Shown: piece by piece, positions 5,542 to 6,107 of the stretch
How the letters are laid out: each line of letters opens with the position of its first letter
How positions within the stretch are numbered: position 1 is the first letter of the stretch
Assembly: GCA_012519465.1 (NCBI GenBank)
Contig: JAAYQD010000112.1
Coordinates: 1-6,107 of the forward strand
Length of the DNA: 6,107 bases
Direction: 5' to 3'
Origin: Candidatus Cloacimonadota bacterium
Lineage (GTDB): Bacteria > Cloacimonadota > Cloacimonadia > Cloacimonadales > Cloacimonadaceae
The notes under the pieces: model-generated
Told to the model about the DNA's origin: nothing
Database searches by the model: none
Seen by the model: the letters and a program-made list of their open reading frames with translations, nothing else
Made by a program: the position numbers and the translations under genes

Positions 5542-6011
5542 TGAAGTGGTATTATAACGTGGCATTCATCGTTTTGGTAATGGTGAGCACCCTCTTGATC
5601 AGGGTTCCCGTTCCCGCCGGCGGATATTTTAATCTTGGTGATGCCCTCATAGTTTTTATAGCCCTTGTGGGAGGTAGTGCCAGTGGCGCCTTGGCAGGAG
5701 GATTGGGCTCCGCTTTGGCAGATTTGATTGGCTTTCCCATCTTTGCCCCCATCACCCTCATTGCCAAAAGCTTATTGGGTTTTGTGGCAGGTTTGGGAAA
5801 AGGACGCAACGTCTTCCTCAGCATCGCCCTGCTTCTTTTTGGTGAATTAATCATGGTAGCCATCTATTTTTGCGGCACCTGGCTGCTGCCCTCCTTGGGC
5901 AAAGCGGCTGCGGTGGCAGATTTGGTGCCCAATCTCATCCAAGGTTTATCAGGAGTTTTGGGAGGCAGGCTGCTTTTTGCCGCCTGGCAATCCATTGCTC
6001 CACGCAAATAG
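5541..6011 (+). CDS. ECF transporter S component, substrate unknown
   Basis: This 156-residue integral membrane protein has about five or six hydrophobic segments, the usual build of an ECF substrate-binding S component. GGYFNLGDALIVF (27-39), AGGLGSALADLIG (52-64), FAPITLIAKSLLGFVAG (68-84), Glu102 and the C-terminal PNLIQGLSGVLGG (130-142) are the conserved pattern of the family that I associate with Pfam PF07155. These positions in related proteins line the substrate pocket and the contact with EcfT. Members of this family import vitamins or vitamin precursors; nothing here fixes the ligand, and no adjacent biosynthetic gene or evident riboswitch helps. It is the last gene of the overlapping operon, so with the three genes upstream it makes a dedicated (group I) ECF transporter in the inner membrane. 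No T-rich terminator follows directly. Confidence 0.88.
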   Translation: MKWYYNVAFIVLVMVSTLLIRVPVPAGGYFNLGDALIVFIALVGGSASGALAGGLGSALADLIGFPIFAPITLIAKSLLGFVAGLGKGRNVFLSIALLLFGELIMVAIYFCGTWLLPSLGKAAAVADLVPNLIQGLSGVLGGRLLFAAWQSIAPRK

Positions 6012-6040
6012 ATTTACGCTTGTTTTGCCACTCCTTGCCT

Positions 6041-6107
6041 ATTAGCCTCCTTTGTCTCTCCTTTGTCTCGACAAGGGTGAGACAAGGGTGGTACAAGGGT
6101 GGCTAAA
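6041..6107. repeat. Tandem-unit imperfect inverted repeat, cut by the window edge
   Basis: Three direct units of ACAAGGGTG occur at 6071-6079, 6082-6090 (as the ACAAGGGTG within GACAAGGGTGG) and 6093-6101. To their left are two units of CTCCTTTGTCT (6047-6057 and 6058-6068) that are near complements. The arms pair from 6046 to 6091 around a CTCG loop at 6067-6070, with two T:T mismatches and two G:U pairs. TTAGCC (6042-6047) and GGCTAA (6101-6106) give an outer complementary pair. No T-run follows, so it is not a classic intrinsic terminator, though it could protect the 3' end of the operon RNA. The regular architecture suggests a dispersed intergenic repeat element (inference). The gene-free stretch 6012-6040 before it shows nothing recognisable. 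Confidence 0.7.

Noticed and set aside
5870..6106. Plus-strand frame of 78 codons at the right edge
   Set aside because: It overlaps the conserved C-terminal half of the S component in another frame and ends in the repeat; no start signal or domain.

Overview
The window looks like chromosome of a diderm, probably anaerobic bacterium with mid-range GC content and clear AAGGAGG ribosome binding sites. Three proteins begin with lipoprotein signal peptides, and the dispersed-looking GC-rich hairpin repeat and protein flavour suggest an environmental lineage in or near the FCB superphylum (for example Cloacimonadota). That placement is a guess from style, not from a marker gene. There are no RNA genes, CRISPR arrays, transposases or phage genes.

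Layout. Minus strand, 1-1167: a radical SAM protein of the Elp3-like family that lacks an acetyltransferase domain, followed by the first 56 codons of a lipoprotein that runs off the left edge. A 155 bp divergent intergenic region (1168-1322) holds a perfect dyad and the likely serpin promoter. Plus strand, 1323-4053: two tandem serpin genes, both predicted lipoproteins, about 80% identical without gaps over their last 390 residues. They arose from a duplication of roughly 1.37 kb that carried the promoter-proximal leader, the ribosome binding site, the gene and the terminator. Their reactive-centre loops differ far more than the rest of the proteins: the predicted P1-P1' pair is Lys-Ser in the first and Met-Ser in the second, so they probably inhibit different proteases.

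Plus strand, 4096-6011: a four-gene overlapping operon that I read as a small, dedicated ECF (energy-coupling factor) transporter. In order it encodes a 114-residue ABC-signature protein with no Walker A, a 163-residue ATPase with Walker A, Walker B and H-loop but no LSGGQ, a short EcfT-like membrane protein of 205 residues, and an S component of 156 residues. The two ATPases have lost complementary motifs, so only a heterodimer could form a canonical ATP site. This is the most unusual feature of the window. The operon start codon lies in the loop of the second serpin's terminator-like hairpin, with a candidate promoter in the same sequence.

The last 96 bases hold no gene. They carry a long imperfect inverted repeat built from short tandem units, cut by the window edge.
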